From NCBI RefSeq assembly GCF_000314895.2, contig NZ_CM001773.1, forward strand, positions 1,643,951 through 1,676,376: a stretch of 32,426 nucleotides of DNA. Reading direction: 5' to 3'. Shown piece by piece: positions 1 to 8,019 of the stretch (position 1 is the first letter of the stretch; the number at the start of each line of letters is the position of its first letter). The stretch comes from Providencia sneebia DSM 19967 (GTDB lineage Bacteria; Pseudomonadota; Gammaproteobacteria; Enterobacterales; Enterobacteriaceae). The position numbers and the translations under genes are program-made. The notes beneath the pieces were generated by a model, which saw nothing but the letters and a program-made list of their open reading frames with translations, made no database searches and was not told the origin of the DNA.

Positions 1-636
1 GGCGAACTATTAGTCAATATGATTGCTGTGTTAATGGCTCTTGCATTGCATACCGCCCAAGTATTTGACTTAATGATGACCTTAACGGGATTAATTGGTG
101 CTTCGATTGTTATTTTCTCAACAATCAAAATGAATGATATCAATCTATATTCATCGTCATTAGGTTTCTCAACACTGCTTAACGCCATATTCAATAAACG
201 TTTTGATCGTCGTTATCTTACTTGGATAATTGGTATTTTCGGTACGATCGCGTCAATGTTGGGTATTTTAGATAACTTTATCGGCTTTTTAATCTATTTA
301 GGCATCGCTATTCCACCTGTTGCAGGCATTATGGTGGTGGATTACTACTTGTTAAAAAGAGATCGCCAAGAGTTAGACATCACAAGAGATAAAGGTGAAA
401 TTCCATCAACATGTGAAGCATTTAATCCAATCACATTAATTGTGTGGGCGATTGCTGTTATTGTTGGCTGGTTAAGCTCTGCTCTTGGTCCTCTCCATGC
501 TGATTTTGGTGTTCCTGCACTTAACTCATTATTAGTCAGCGCAATAATCTATTGGGTAGCTATGCGTTGGCAAGGTCGACTCAATGGTGTGAAAACAGTT
601 CATTTTCGTAAAGTTAAAAACCTAGATACAGATTGA
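1..636 (+). CDS. NCS1-type cytosine/nucleobase permease, C-terminal part (5' truncated by window edge)
   Basis: The frame is open from the first base, so the gene begins before the window; 211 codons and the stop are visible. The product is very hydrophobic, with about five membrane spans, including a segment rich in Gly/Ile ending in VVDYYLLKR. This cytosolic-edge motif followed by a charged loop is typical of the C-terminal half of NCS1 family (CodB-like) proton or sodium symporters for cytosine, hydantoin, allantoin or related bases. The gene ends 10 nt before an amidase gene on the same strand, which suggests a transport-plus-hydrolysis operon. The exact substrate cannot be read from the C-terminal half. 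Family call is confident; substrate is not. Confidence 0.85.
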   Translation, partial: GELLVNMIAVLMALALHTAQVFDLMMTLTGLIGASIVIFSTIKMNDINLYSSSLGFSTLLNAIFNKRFDRRYLTWIIGIFGTIASMLGILDNFIGFLIYLGIAIPPVAGIMVVDYYLLKRDRQELDITRDKGEIPSTCEAFNPITLIVWAIAVIVGWLSSALGPLHADFGVPALNSLLVSAIIYWVAMRWQGRLNGVKTVHFRKVKNLDTD

Positions 637-646
637 GGTGGGAGCA

Positions 647-1492
647 ATGGATCAGAACATTGTTAAAGTTGCCCTTGCACAATTTAATTCGCGACTTGGT
701 GATAAACAACATAATTTACAGAGAATGGCTGATTTTTGCCATCAGGCTGCGCATCTCGGTGCGCGGCTAATTTGTTTTCCTGAATTGGCAACAACAGGAT
801 ATCGTGGCGATTTATTATCTTCAAAATTGTGGGATCTGAGCGACAGTGAAGATAGTGAAACTTATCAACTATTTAGCTCATTGGCGACAAGTTTAGATAT
901 CACCATTGTAAGTGGATTTGCCGAACGAGGCCGCTATTTAGGCGAAATATTTAATTCTGTGGGCGTTTGGAATCCTGGGTGTGATGGAATTAGTGGTGTT
1001 TTTCGCAAAGTTCATGCATTTGGTATTGAGAAACAGTGGTTTAGTGGTGGTGATAGCTATCCCGTTTTTGATACACCGATTGGTAAAATTGGTGTAATGA
1101 TTTGCTATGACATGGGTTTTCCTGAAGTTGCCCGTATTCTGACCTTACAAGGTGCTGAACTATTACTGGCACCGTCTGCTTGGTGTGTTCAAGATAGAGA
1201 TATGTGGGATATAAATACGGCATGTCGTGCATTAGAGAATGGAAGCCACTTACTTGCTGTAAACCGTTGGGGTGATGAAGGTGATTTACACTTATTCGGC
1301 TGCAGTAAGTTACTCGGTCCTCGTGGACAAGTGCTTAAAGAAGCAACTTGTGAGGGGGAAGAGCTATTAATCTGTGAGGTTAATTTCACTGTTCAAGCAC
1401 ACACGCGTTTGAACATTCCTTATTTAAGAGATAGAAAACCGCAGAGTTACGCGCGGTTAGTACAACATTCTCAGCATACAGGTGAGCTATGA
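647..1492 (+). CDS. Nitrilase-superfamily carbon-nitrogen hydrolase (amidase/carbamoylase-like)
   Basis: A 281-residue protein with the Glu-Lys-Cys catalytic triad of the nitrilase superfamily: Glu in FPELATTGY, Lys in FRKVHAFG and Cys in MICYDMGFPE. Members cleave C-N bonds of amides, carbamoyl groups or nitriles in the cytoplasm through a Cys thioester. I chose ATG 647 over the in-frame GTG at 638, because AGGTG (636-640) sits 6 nt before ATG 647. The stop overlaps the start of the iclR-type gene by 4 nt (ATGA), implying translational coupling. With a nucleobase-type permease just upstream, the likely role is hydrolysis of an imported N-carbamoyl compound, amide or ring-opened base. The substrate is inferred only. 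Confidence 0.9.
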   Translation: MDQNIVKVALAQFNSRLGDKQHNLQRMADFCHQAAHLGARLICFPELATTGYRGDLLSSKLWDLSDSEDSETYQLFSSLATSLDITIVSGFAERGRYLGEIFNSVGVWNPGCDGISGVFRKVHAFGIEKQWFSGGDSYPVFDTPIGKIGVMICYDMGFPEVARILTLQGAELLLAPSAWCVQDRDMWDINTACRALENGSHLLAVNRWGDEGDLHLFGCSKLLGPRGQVLKEATCEGEELLICEVNFTVQAHTRLNIPYLRDRKPQSYARLVQHSQHTGEL

Positions 1493-2238
1493 GTATTCTC
1501 TCAAGTGTTGTTGATGTTTATCGGTTATTTCTTCGTTCTGGAAATGAATTAACAGTCACAACATTAGTTAATGAGTTAGGTATGCCAAAAAGTACAGCAT
1601 CACGTTTATTAAAACAGATGACTGAATATGGCTTACTTGAAAAGAAAAATGATGCGCCAATCTACCGACCGGGTTTGATTATTATGGAATTGGCTCATCG
1701 TGCAAGAGGAATGAATCCTCTTATTGATATGCTGCTTGAATCTTTGGATGAAATCACGAAAGAGAGTGGTTTTACGACTTATGTTTCTGTTCGTGATAAA
1801 GATAAAGTGCGGGTAGTACATGCGCGTATTGGTAATAATATGCTTCAGGTTATTACGCAACCGGGGACTAAATTACCTTTAGCCAGAACATCAACAGGTA
1901 GGGCGTTGTTATCGCGTTATTCTCAGGGGGAGAGAGAAGAGGTTATTTCTCAAGAACCTGAAGATAAACAAGAGGCATTACGCCAAGACCTTAATTTAAT
2001 TGCAGAACGTGGTTGGGCTTGTTCAGTGAGTGAATCCGTTCCGGGTGTGGCCTCTGTATCCAGTACAGTCTATGACCCAGCACAAGAAATGTTGTATGCA
2101 CTTTGTGTGAGTTTACCTGCATCGCAGATGACACCTGAATTATTAGAGCAATTATCAACCAAAATATCACATAAGGCGTCTTATCTTGGCTGTATGGCGG
2201 GCGATCCTTATTGGGTAAAACGCAGTTCTGAATCATAA
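1489..2238 (+). CDS. IclR-family transcriptional regulator
   Basis: A 249-residue regulator. The N-terminal 65 residues form a winged helix-turn-helix, with the recognition region ELGMPKSTASRLLKQM and a wing ending in YRPG. The rest is the IclR effector-binding domain (GTKLPLARTSTGRALLSRY, then a C-terminal core with SVSSTVYD). The length is typical of the family. It overlaps the amidase gene by 4 nt, so it is co-transcribed with the permease and amidase and probably controls this cluster and the DUF1177 gene 207 bp downstream. IclR proteins may repress or activate; which applies here cannot be told. Confidence 0.92.
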   Translation: MSILSSVVDVYRLFLRSGNELTVTTLVNELGMPKSTASRLLKQMTEYGLLEKKNDAPIYRPGLIIMELAHRARGMNPLIDMLLESLDEITKESGFTTYVSVRDKDKVRVVHARIGNNMLQVITQPGTKLPLARTSTGRALLSRYSQGEREEVISQEPEDKQEALRQDLNLIAERGWACSVSESVPGVASVSSTVYDPAQEMLYALCVSLPASQMTPELLEQLSTKISHKASYLGCMAGDPYWVKRSSES

Positions 2239-2445
2239 AATAAACACTAAGATTATATTTGCATAAATTTTAGTTATATAAATATATAAAACAATAAGTT
2301 AAAAGATTTTTAAGTTTATAGTGCGTGAATACGCCTTCACCGGGAAATAAGGGCATAAGACCCTGTAAAATAAAAATATCTATCCAATTTCAATTGCTGT
2401 GTTGTTTGCAGTAATTGATCTTATGGTAGATATAAAAGGAACGTT
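2239..2445. other. Intergenic leader upstream of DUF1177 gene
   Basis: This 207-bp stretch is strongly AT-rich except for a GC-richer islet at about 2321-2367. The islet can form a GCGT/ACGC mini-hairpin (2323-2334), overlapping a possible GTGAA/TTCAC pairing, and an AGGG/CCCT hairpin around 2350-2364. No coding sequence is visible. It may hold the promoter, an IclR operator or a structured leader for the DUF1177 gene, whose start is preceded by a good AAGGA ribosome site. Confidence 0.4.
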
Positions 2446-3369
2446 ATGAGTCTACAACAGACCTTATGCGCATATGAATTACTTGATAGCGCTTTTGTAA
2501 ATGGGAATGATGTTGTTGAGTTATTTAAGACTTTTGTCGGAATTGAAGCAACATCAAAAACAGTAATAGATGAGAAAGGCCAGAGTGATTTTATCCGTAT
2601 TATGATCCCTGGCACTTCTGGAAAAGCTTTAGGTCAGAACTCACCTACACTCGGTATTATTGGCCGTTTAGGTGGGATAGGTGCTAGGCCATCTCGCATT
2701 GGTTTAGTTTCTGATGCTGATGGCGCAATCGCCGCAATTGCAACTGCGCTGAGACTTGCTCAGATGAAAGAAAAGGGTGATAGCTTACAAGGTGATGTGA
2801 TTATTACCACGCATATCTGTCCTAATGCCCCCATTCGTCCTCATAGCCCTGTGGATTTTATGGATTCACCGCTAAAAGATGAGACAATGAATAAGCATGA
2901 AGCGATCCCTGAGGCAGATGCCATTTTGTCCGTTGATACGACAAAAGGTAATCGATTGATCAACCATAAAGGTTATGCGTTATCTCCTACAGTGAAAGAA
3001 GGCTATATTCTGCCCGTTTCAGAAGACTTATTGCAGTTGATGGAATGGAGCAGTGGGCAAAACCCAGTGACTTTTCCATTATCAATTCAGGATATAACAC
3101 CTTACGGTAATGGGTTACATCACATTAATAGCATTATGCAGCCTGCTGTTTCCACTTCAGCGCCGGTTGTTGGTGTTGCAATTTGTACACAATCTGTTGT
3201 GCCAGGTTGTTCTACAGGCGCAAGCCATGAAATCGATATTGCAGTTTCTGTGAAATTTATGGTTGAGGTGGCTAAGGCATTTGGACGTGGTAATTGTCAA
3301 TTTTACGACGTGGAACAATTTGCTTTATTAAAATCACTGTATGGCGATATGTCACATATCCAAGCTTAG
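2446..3369 (+). CDS. DUF1177 family protein of unknown function
   Basis: A 307-residue soluble protein recognised as DUF1177 by its length and motifs: GRLGGIGARPSRIGLVSDADG, TTHICPNAPIRPHSP, SVDTTKGNRLINHKG and VVPGCSTGASHEIDI. Spaced conserved His, Asp and Cys residues look like a metal-binding or hydrolase active site, but no function is established that I know of. There is no signal peptide or membrane segment. ATG 2446 has AAGGA 5 nt upstream. It follows the permease-amidase-IclR genes on the same strand, so it is probably a further enzyme of the same catabolic route, perhaps acting on the amidase product. A large inverted repeat lies just downstream. Confidence 0.85.
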   Translation: MSLQQTLCAYELLDSAFVNGNDVVELFKTFVGIEATSKTVIDEKGQSDFIRIMIPGTSGKALGQNSPTLGIIGRLGGIGARPSRIGLVSDADGAIAAIATALRLAQMKEKGDSLQGDVIITTHICPNAPIRPHSPVDFMDSPLKDETMNKHEAIPEADAILSVDTTKGNRLINHKGYALSPTVKEGYILPVSEDLLQLMEWSSGQNPVTFPLSIQDITPYGNGLHHINSIMQPAVSTSAPVVGVAICTQSVVPGCSTGASHEIDIAVSVKFMVEVAKAFGRGNCQFYDVEQFALLKSLYGDMSHIQA

Positions 3370-3406
3370 AACTGTAAGCTATCCAATAAATCATCAAATA
3401 ATAAAA

Positions 3407-3473
3407 GCAGTTAGTGAGCAAAAGTTAATACAGACCATTTAAATCATGATCAAATACTTTTGTGACTAACTGC
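3407..3473. repeat. Long interrupted inverted repeat between convergent genes
   Basis: Left arm 3407-3425 (GCAGTTAGT, GAG, CAAAAGT) pairs with right arm 3456-3473 (ACTTTTG, TG, ACTAACTGC): 9 + 7 bp of perfect pairing around a small internal loop. The 30-nt central region itself contains ATTTAAAT and ATCATGAT. It sits between the stops of the DUF1177 gene (+) and cspD (-), where a two-way terminator is expected, but it lacks the usual GC-rich stem and T-tract. Confidence 0.6.
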
Positions 3474-3489
3474 ATTAGACTACAATCAA

Positions 3490-3750
3490 TTATTTTAGAG
3501 AAGCCGTTTCCACATTGAGATTGGTATCATGCTTGACCAACTCATCTGCTATTGGAATAATGGCATTGGCGTGGTTCCCTTTTGGACCAATTGCAGTACT
3601 AAAATTCACTTTTTGCCCAGACCTGAGTGTCCTGTAACCTTCCATTTGTATACAGGTATAATGGGCAAAAATATCTTCGCCCCCACTGTCTGGGCAAATG
3701 AAACCAAAACCTTTGGCATTACTAAACCATTTAACTGTACCTGTCTGCAT
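3490..3750 (-). CDS. cspD: Cold-shock-like protein CspD
   Basis: An 86-residue cold-shock-domain protein with the two nucleic-acid-binding motifs RNP1 (KGFGFI) and RNP2 (DIFAHY). The rest closely follows CspD (FICPDSGGEDIFAHY, QMEGYRTLRSGQ, GPKGNHA). E. coli CspD is a stationary-phase single-stranded-DNA-binding inhibitor of replication and a Lon substrate. As in E. coli it is divergent from clpS. AAGGA lies 6 nt before the start codon. The tail after the cold-shock domain is slightly longer than in E. coli. A perfect 9-bp-arm inverted repeat lies 39-59 nt upstream of the start. Confidence 0.96.
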   Translation of the reverse strand: MQTGTVKWFSNAKGFGFICPDSGGEDIFAHYTCIQMEGYRTLRSGQKVNFSTAIGPKGNHANAIIPIADELVKHDTNLNVETASLK

Positions 3751-4135
3751 ACATCGTCCTTCGTATTTACAAGTTGCTGTTGAACATTAATGCATAACCA
3801 TTATGCATTGACTAAGTATAAACACTCATATTGACTGCTGGTAAATCATACTGTAGTGAATTGCACTAGGACGTCAAGAGATGAGTTTCAGGATTTATGA
3901 ATCAGTGGTAAAAATTTAAGATAATTGGGAAGGCTATATTTAAAAAATTTGATGCCTATCACGAAAATTTCGCTAAGTGAGTTAATTTTAATTGCATGTT
4001 ACACTGTAGTTAAAGCGGGTCAGTGATTGATAAAACAAATGATCCCTATGATATTTCACTGTTATTCTTATGAATATAATTCATTGATAACAAAGATAAT
4101 GCTTAATTAAATGATAACTTTGAGCACCATAAGTA
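3751..4135. promoter_or_regulatory. Divergent cspD/clpS control region
   Basis: This 385-bp AT-rich region without genes separates divergent cspD and clpS and must hold promoters for both. The clearest structure is the inverted repeat at 3789-3809. No sure -35/-10 pair could be picked for clpS, although several TATAAT-like words occur in the right half, such as near 4073. Confidence 0.5.
3789..3809. promoter_or_regulatory. Perfect inverted repeat upstream of cspD
   Basis: AATGCATAA, a 3-nt spacer CCA, then TTATGCATT: 9-bp perfect arms. It lies 39-59 nt before the cspD start codon, so it falls in the promoter or 5' untranslated region. It could be a dimeric regulator operator or a hairpin in the mRNA leader. 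Confidence 0.5.
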
Positions 4136-4456
4136 ATGAGCGATTTTTTTGGAACATTTAAGACAGACGTCATTTTTAAAGATGAAGTGGAGCAAGTTTT
4201 GCAGCCCCCTTCAATGTATAAGGTTCTTTTAAATAATGATGATTACACTCCGATGGATTTTGTTGTCGAAGTATTACAAAAATACTTTTCTTTTGATGAA
4301 GAACGCGCTACACAGATAATGTTAGATGTTCATTTCCAAGGAAAAGGCGTTTGTGGTGTTTTTACCGCAGAAGTTGCAGAAACTAAAGCAGCGCAAGTGA
4401 ATACTTATGCCCGTGAGCATGAATATCCTTTGCTCTGTACAATAGAAAAAGTGTGA
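4136..4456 (+). CDS. clpS: ClpS, N-degron adaptor of ClpAP
   Basis: A 106-residue protein, the same length as in E. coli. It shows the ClpS signature [20 protein letters not shown], in which the Asn-Asp-Asp loop and nearby residues form the pocket for N-terminal Leu, Phe, Trp or Tyr; the conserved [18 protein letters not shown] follows. ClpS binds the ClpA N-domain and delivers N-degron substrates to ClpAP. The N-terminal tail is flexible and charged, as expected. clpA follows 141 nt downstream on the same strand. The ribosome site before ATG 4136 is weak. Confidence 0.97.
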   Translation: MSDFFGTFKTDVIFKDEVEQVLQPPSMYKVLLNNDDYTPMDFVVEVLQKYFSFDEERATQIMLDVHFQGKGVCGVFTAEVAETKAAQVNTYAREHEYPLLCTIEKV

Positions 4457-4597
4457 GCGCTCAAAGTACTTAAAGCGACGGTGTATTGCACTGTTTGATA
4501 ACATAGTTAAATAGGGTAGTCGTTCTAGCTAAATTGAGCTCTAACATGCAACTAGAATCTTTTGGAGTATAGCTTAATACAATTTTGGGAGGTGCTT

Positions 4598-6883
4598 ATG
4601 CTCAATCAAGAACTGGAGCTAAGTCTAAACGTCGCATTTGCAAAAGCGAAAGATAATAGACATGAATTTATGACGGTAGAGCACCTGTTATTGGCGCTAT
4701 TAAGTAATACGTCAGCACGTGAAGCTCTAGAAGCCTGTAAAGTTGACCTTGTCGTGTTAAGGCAAGAGTTAGAGCATTTTATTGCACAAACAACACCATT
4801 ACTGCCTGAAAACGACAATCGTGAGGTACAACCTACACTCAGTTTTCAACGCGTTCTGCAACGCGCAGTATTCCATGTACAATCTTCCGGCCGTAGTGAA
4901 GTGAGCGGAGCAAATGTCCTTGTCGCTATTTTCAGTGAACAAGAGTCGCAAGCCGCTTATTTATTACGCAAACATGATATTAACCGTTTAGATGTTGTTA
5001 ACTTTATCTCTCACGGCATGGTGAAGGGTGAAGATGACTCTTCTTCAGAACAAAATAATTCAGGTGTTGGTGGTAATAATGAAGATCAACCAATCTCTGA
5101 AGATCATATGGATAACTTCACAACCAATCTTAACCTACTGGCTAAGCAGGGCAAGATTGACCCGCTTGTGGGGCGTCAGGCTGAATTAGAAAGAGCAATT
5201 CAGGTTTTATGTCGCCGCCGTAAAAATAACCCGCTGTTAGTCGGTGAGTCAGGTGTAGGTAAGACTGCGATTGCAGAAGGTTTAGCTTGGCGCATAGAGC
5301 AAAATGATATTCCTGACGTGATGAAAGGTTGCGTAATATATTCACTGGATATTGGTTCTTTGCTGGCGGGGACTAAATATCGTGGTGATTTTGAAAAACG
5401 TTTTAAATCTTTATTAAAAATGCTGGAAAAAGATAACAAAAATATTTTGTTTATCGACGAAATTCACACCATTATTGGCGCTGGTGCTGCATCTGGTGGG
5501 CAAGTGGATGCGGCAAACTTAATTAAACCATTATTATCGAGCGGACGTATTCGGGTTATTGGTTCGACAACCTATCAAGAGTTTAGCAATATCTTTGAAA
5601 AAGATAGGGCGCTTGCTCGACGTTTCCAAAAAATTGATATTGTGGAGCCATCCGCTGAAGAAACTGTACGTATTATTCAAGGGTTAAAACCTAAATACGA
5701 ATCTCATCATGATGTGCGCTATACTGCAAAAGCCATTCAAGCTGCGGTGGATTTATCGGTTAAATATATTACTGATAGACATCTGCCAGATAAAGCGATT
5801 GATGTTATTGATGAAGCGGGTGCAAGAACACGTTTAGTTGCTCCAAGTAAACGTAAGAAAACCATTGGTGTGCCTGAAATTGAATCAATTGTGGCGCGTA
5901 TTGCCCGCATTCCCGAAAAAACGGTTTCATCAAGCGATAAAGATCGTCTCAAATCATTAGATTCACGTCTAAAAATGTTAGTATTTGGGCAAGATGCCGC
6001 AATCAGCGCACTGACTGAAGCGATTAAAATGAGTCGTGCAGGTTTGTCCCAAGAACATAAACCCGTTGGTTCATTCTTGTTTGCCGGTCCTACGGGAGTG
6101 GGTAAAACAGAAGTTACAGTTCAACTTGCTAAAGCGCTAGATATCAAACTATTGCGTTTTGATATGTCTGAATACATGGAAAGACACACGGTCAGTCGTT
6201 TGATTGGTGCTCCTCCAGGGTATGTTGGCTTTGAACAAGGTGGCTTACTGACGGATGCAGTCATTAAACATCCTCATTCAGTAGTCCTTCTTGATGAGAT
6301 TGAGAAAGCGCATCCTGATGTCTTTAATATCTTACTGCAAGTAATGGATCACGGCACATTGACTGATAATAATGGGCGTAAGGCTGATTTTCGTAATGTC
6401 ATTATTGTGATGACAACTAATGCGGGTGTACAAGAAACACAACGCCGTGCAATTGGCTTTGCTGATCAAGACCATAGCACCGATGCAATGTCAGAAATCA
6501 AAAAAACCTTCTCACCAGAATTTCGTAACCGGTTAGATGGTATTATTTGGTTCAATTCATTATCTATCGAAATTATTACGCAAGTGGTCGATAAATTTAT
6601 TGTTGAACTACAAGCACAATTAGATGAGAAAGGTGTATCGCTTGAAGTCAGCCAAGCCGCACGCCATTGGTTGTGTGAAAAAGGTTATGATAAAGCGATG
6701 GGAGCCCGACCTATGGCGCGTGTTATTCAGGATAACCTGAAAAAACCTTTAGCAAATGAATTGTTGTTCGGTTCGTTAACTAACGGCGGCTCGGTAAGTA
6801 TCGGGCTTGATGATAAAAGTAACACACTGACATATAGCTTCAGTAGCGTACACAAGGCCTCAGCAGAGGATGCGGTATTCTGA
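4598..6883 (+). CDS. clpA: ClpA, ATPase subunit of ClpAP protease
   Basis: 761 residues starting at ATG 4598, which begins MLNQELELSLN as in E. coli ClpA and has GGGAGG just upstream; an in-frame TTG at 4562 would add 12 residues unlike the family. An N-domain (about 1-140) with EFMTVEHLLLALLSN and HVQSSGR docks ClpS. D1 has Walker A GESGVGKT and Walker B ILFIDEIHTIIG. D2 has Walker A GPTGVGKTE and Walker B VVLLDEIEKAHPD. An IGF tripeptide in the RRAIGFADQD loop is the ClpP-binding loop (IGL in E. coli). It unfolds proteins and feeds them to ClpP. clpP is not in this window. A hairpin lies just after the stop. Confidence 0.98.
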   Translation: MLNQELELSLNVAFAKAKDNRHEFMTVEHLLLALLSNTSAREALEACKVDLVVLRQELEHFIAQTTPLLPENDNREVQPTLSFQRVLQRAVFHVQSSGRSEVSGANVLVAIFSEQESQAAYLLRKHDINRLDVVNFISHGMVKGEDDSSSEQNNSGVGGNNEDQPISEDHMDNFTTNLNLLAKQGKIDPLVGRQAELERAIQVLCRRRKNNPLLVGESGVGKTAIAEGLAWRIEQNDIPDVMKGCVIYSLDIGSLLAGTKYRGDFEKRFKSLLKMLEKDNKNILFIDEIHTIIGAGAASGGQVDAANLIKPLLSSGRIRVIGSTTYQEFSNIFEKDRALARRFQKIDIVEPSAEETVRIIQGLKPKYESHHDVRYTAKAIQAAVDLSVKYITDRHLPDKAIDVIDEAGARTRLVAPSKRKKTIGVPEIESIVARIARIPEKTVSSSDKDRLKSLDSRLKMLVFGQDAAISALTEAIKMSRAGLSQEHKPVGSFLFAGPTGVGKTEVTVQLAKALDIKLLRFDMSEYMERHTVSRLIGAPPGYVGFEQGGLLTDAVIKHPHSVVLLDEIEKAHPDVFNILLQVMDHGTLTDNNGRKADFRNVIIVMTTNAGVQETQRRAIGFADQDHSTDAMSEIKKTFSPEFRNRLDGIIWFNSLSIEIITQVVDKFIVELQAQLDEKGVSLEVSQAARHWLCEKGYDKAMGARPMARVIQDNLKKPLANELLFGSLTNGGSVSIGLDDKSNTLTYSFSSVHKASAEDAVF

Positions 6884-6891
6884 TAAATAAA

Positions 6892-6927
6892 CCACAGGTG
6901 TGTGGTGCGCATGCACACCACCTGTGG
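6892..6927. terminator. Hairpin between convergent clpA and infA
   Basis: Arms CCACAGGTG (6892-6900) and CACCTGTGG (6919-6927) pair perfectly over 9 bp, with further GTGC/GCAC pairing inside. It lies 9 nt after the clpA stop and about 30 nt from the infA stop on the other strand. There is no clear T-tract on either side, so termination activity is inferred from position and stem strength. Confidence 0.6.
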
Positions 6928-6957
6928 CAATATCAGACCTTGCCTGAAGGGATAGAA

Positions 6958-7176
<219 letters not shown>

Positions 7177-7317
7177 CTAATCCTCTAAGTCTAATAACCA
7201 TGATTTTTAACGGGCAAGATAATGCCCAAAAACCCGCACTAAGTAAAGAAATGTCGCATTTTAAAGCGTTTTTTATTTAATTACGTGGAGCAGGTAATTC
7301 CTTAAAACCAATATTCA

Positions 7318-8019
7318 TTATTTAAATAATGTTGGTAATTCAATCGATTGCGGTAACCAACAGGCGGGATTAATCGCTTTATTACGCCACCGATAAAGAA
7401 TATGCAGAAAATCTCGTCGAGAGATTTCTTTTGCACCTAATGATGCAGTATGGTGGTTAAGTACCTGACAATCAAAAAGCTGCCCATTATAGCGCAAAAA
7501 ATGGAAATAGAATGTAATAAAAGCAACTTTAGATGCATCATTCATTTTACTGAACATAGATTCACCACAAAATAGGTGTCCTACGTTCACTCCGTATAGG
7601 CCGCCAACCAGTTCATTACCATACCAAGCTTCTACAGAATGTGCATTACCAAGCTGATGTAGTGCCTGATATCCTTCGCGTACCTCAGGTAATATCCAAG
7701 TACCTTCATCTCGAATTGCACAATTTTCAATCACATCTTTGAAAGCATGATTAATTGTAATCTGGTATTTTTTCTTTCTTAATAATTTTTTCATTGAGCG
7801 GCTAATATGCAATTCACCACACATTAAAACCGCTCTAGGATCTGGCGACCACCACAAAGGCATATCTTCAGGGTTAAACCACGGGAAGATACCTTCATAA
7901 TAGGCGAGCTTCAACCTTTCTGGCGCTAGATCTCCACCAATCGCCAGTAATCCATTTGGTTCTTGCATCGCCTCAGTGACGGGCGGGAATATATACACAT
8001 CATCATCAAGATGATACAT
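7318..8019 (-). CDS. aat: Leucyl/phenylalanyl-tRNA-protein transferase
   Basis: A 233-residue protein (234 in E. coli). The family signatures are visible: [21 protein letters not shown] near the N-terminus, [20 protein letters not shown], and [19 protein letters not shown] followed by [10 protein letters not shown] in the GNAT-like core. Aat transfers Leu or Phe from aminoacyl-tRNA to N-terminal Arg or Lys, creating N-degrons that ClpS and ClpA (encoded nearby) recognise. Its start overlaps the 3' end of cydC by 14 nt, so it is likely translated from the cydDC transcript. Confidence 0.98.
   Translation of the reverse strand: MYHLDDDVYIFPPVTEAMQEPNGLLAIGGDLAPERLKLAYYEGIFPWFNPEDMPLWWSPDPRAVLMCGELHISRSMKKLLRKKKYQITINHAFKDVIENCAIRDEGTWILPEVREGYQALHQLGNAHSVEAWYGNELVGGLYGVNVGHLFCGESMFSKMNDASKVAFITFYFHFLRYNGQLFDCQVLNHHTASLGAKEISRRDFLHILYRWRNKAINPACWLPQSIELPTLFK

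Noticed and set aside
638..646. GTG start for the nitrilase-type gene
   Set aside because: The ATG at 647 has better ribosome-site spacing, and the extra three residues have no support.
3529..3783. Open frame on the + strand over cspD
   Set aside because: It lies fully antisense to the well-supported cspD and has no recognisable protein features.
4562..4597. TTG start for clpA
   Set aside because: The protein from ATG 4598 matches the known ClpA N-terminus and has GGGAGG upstream.
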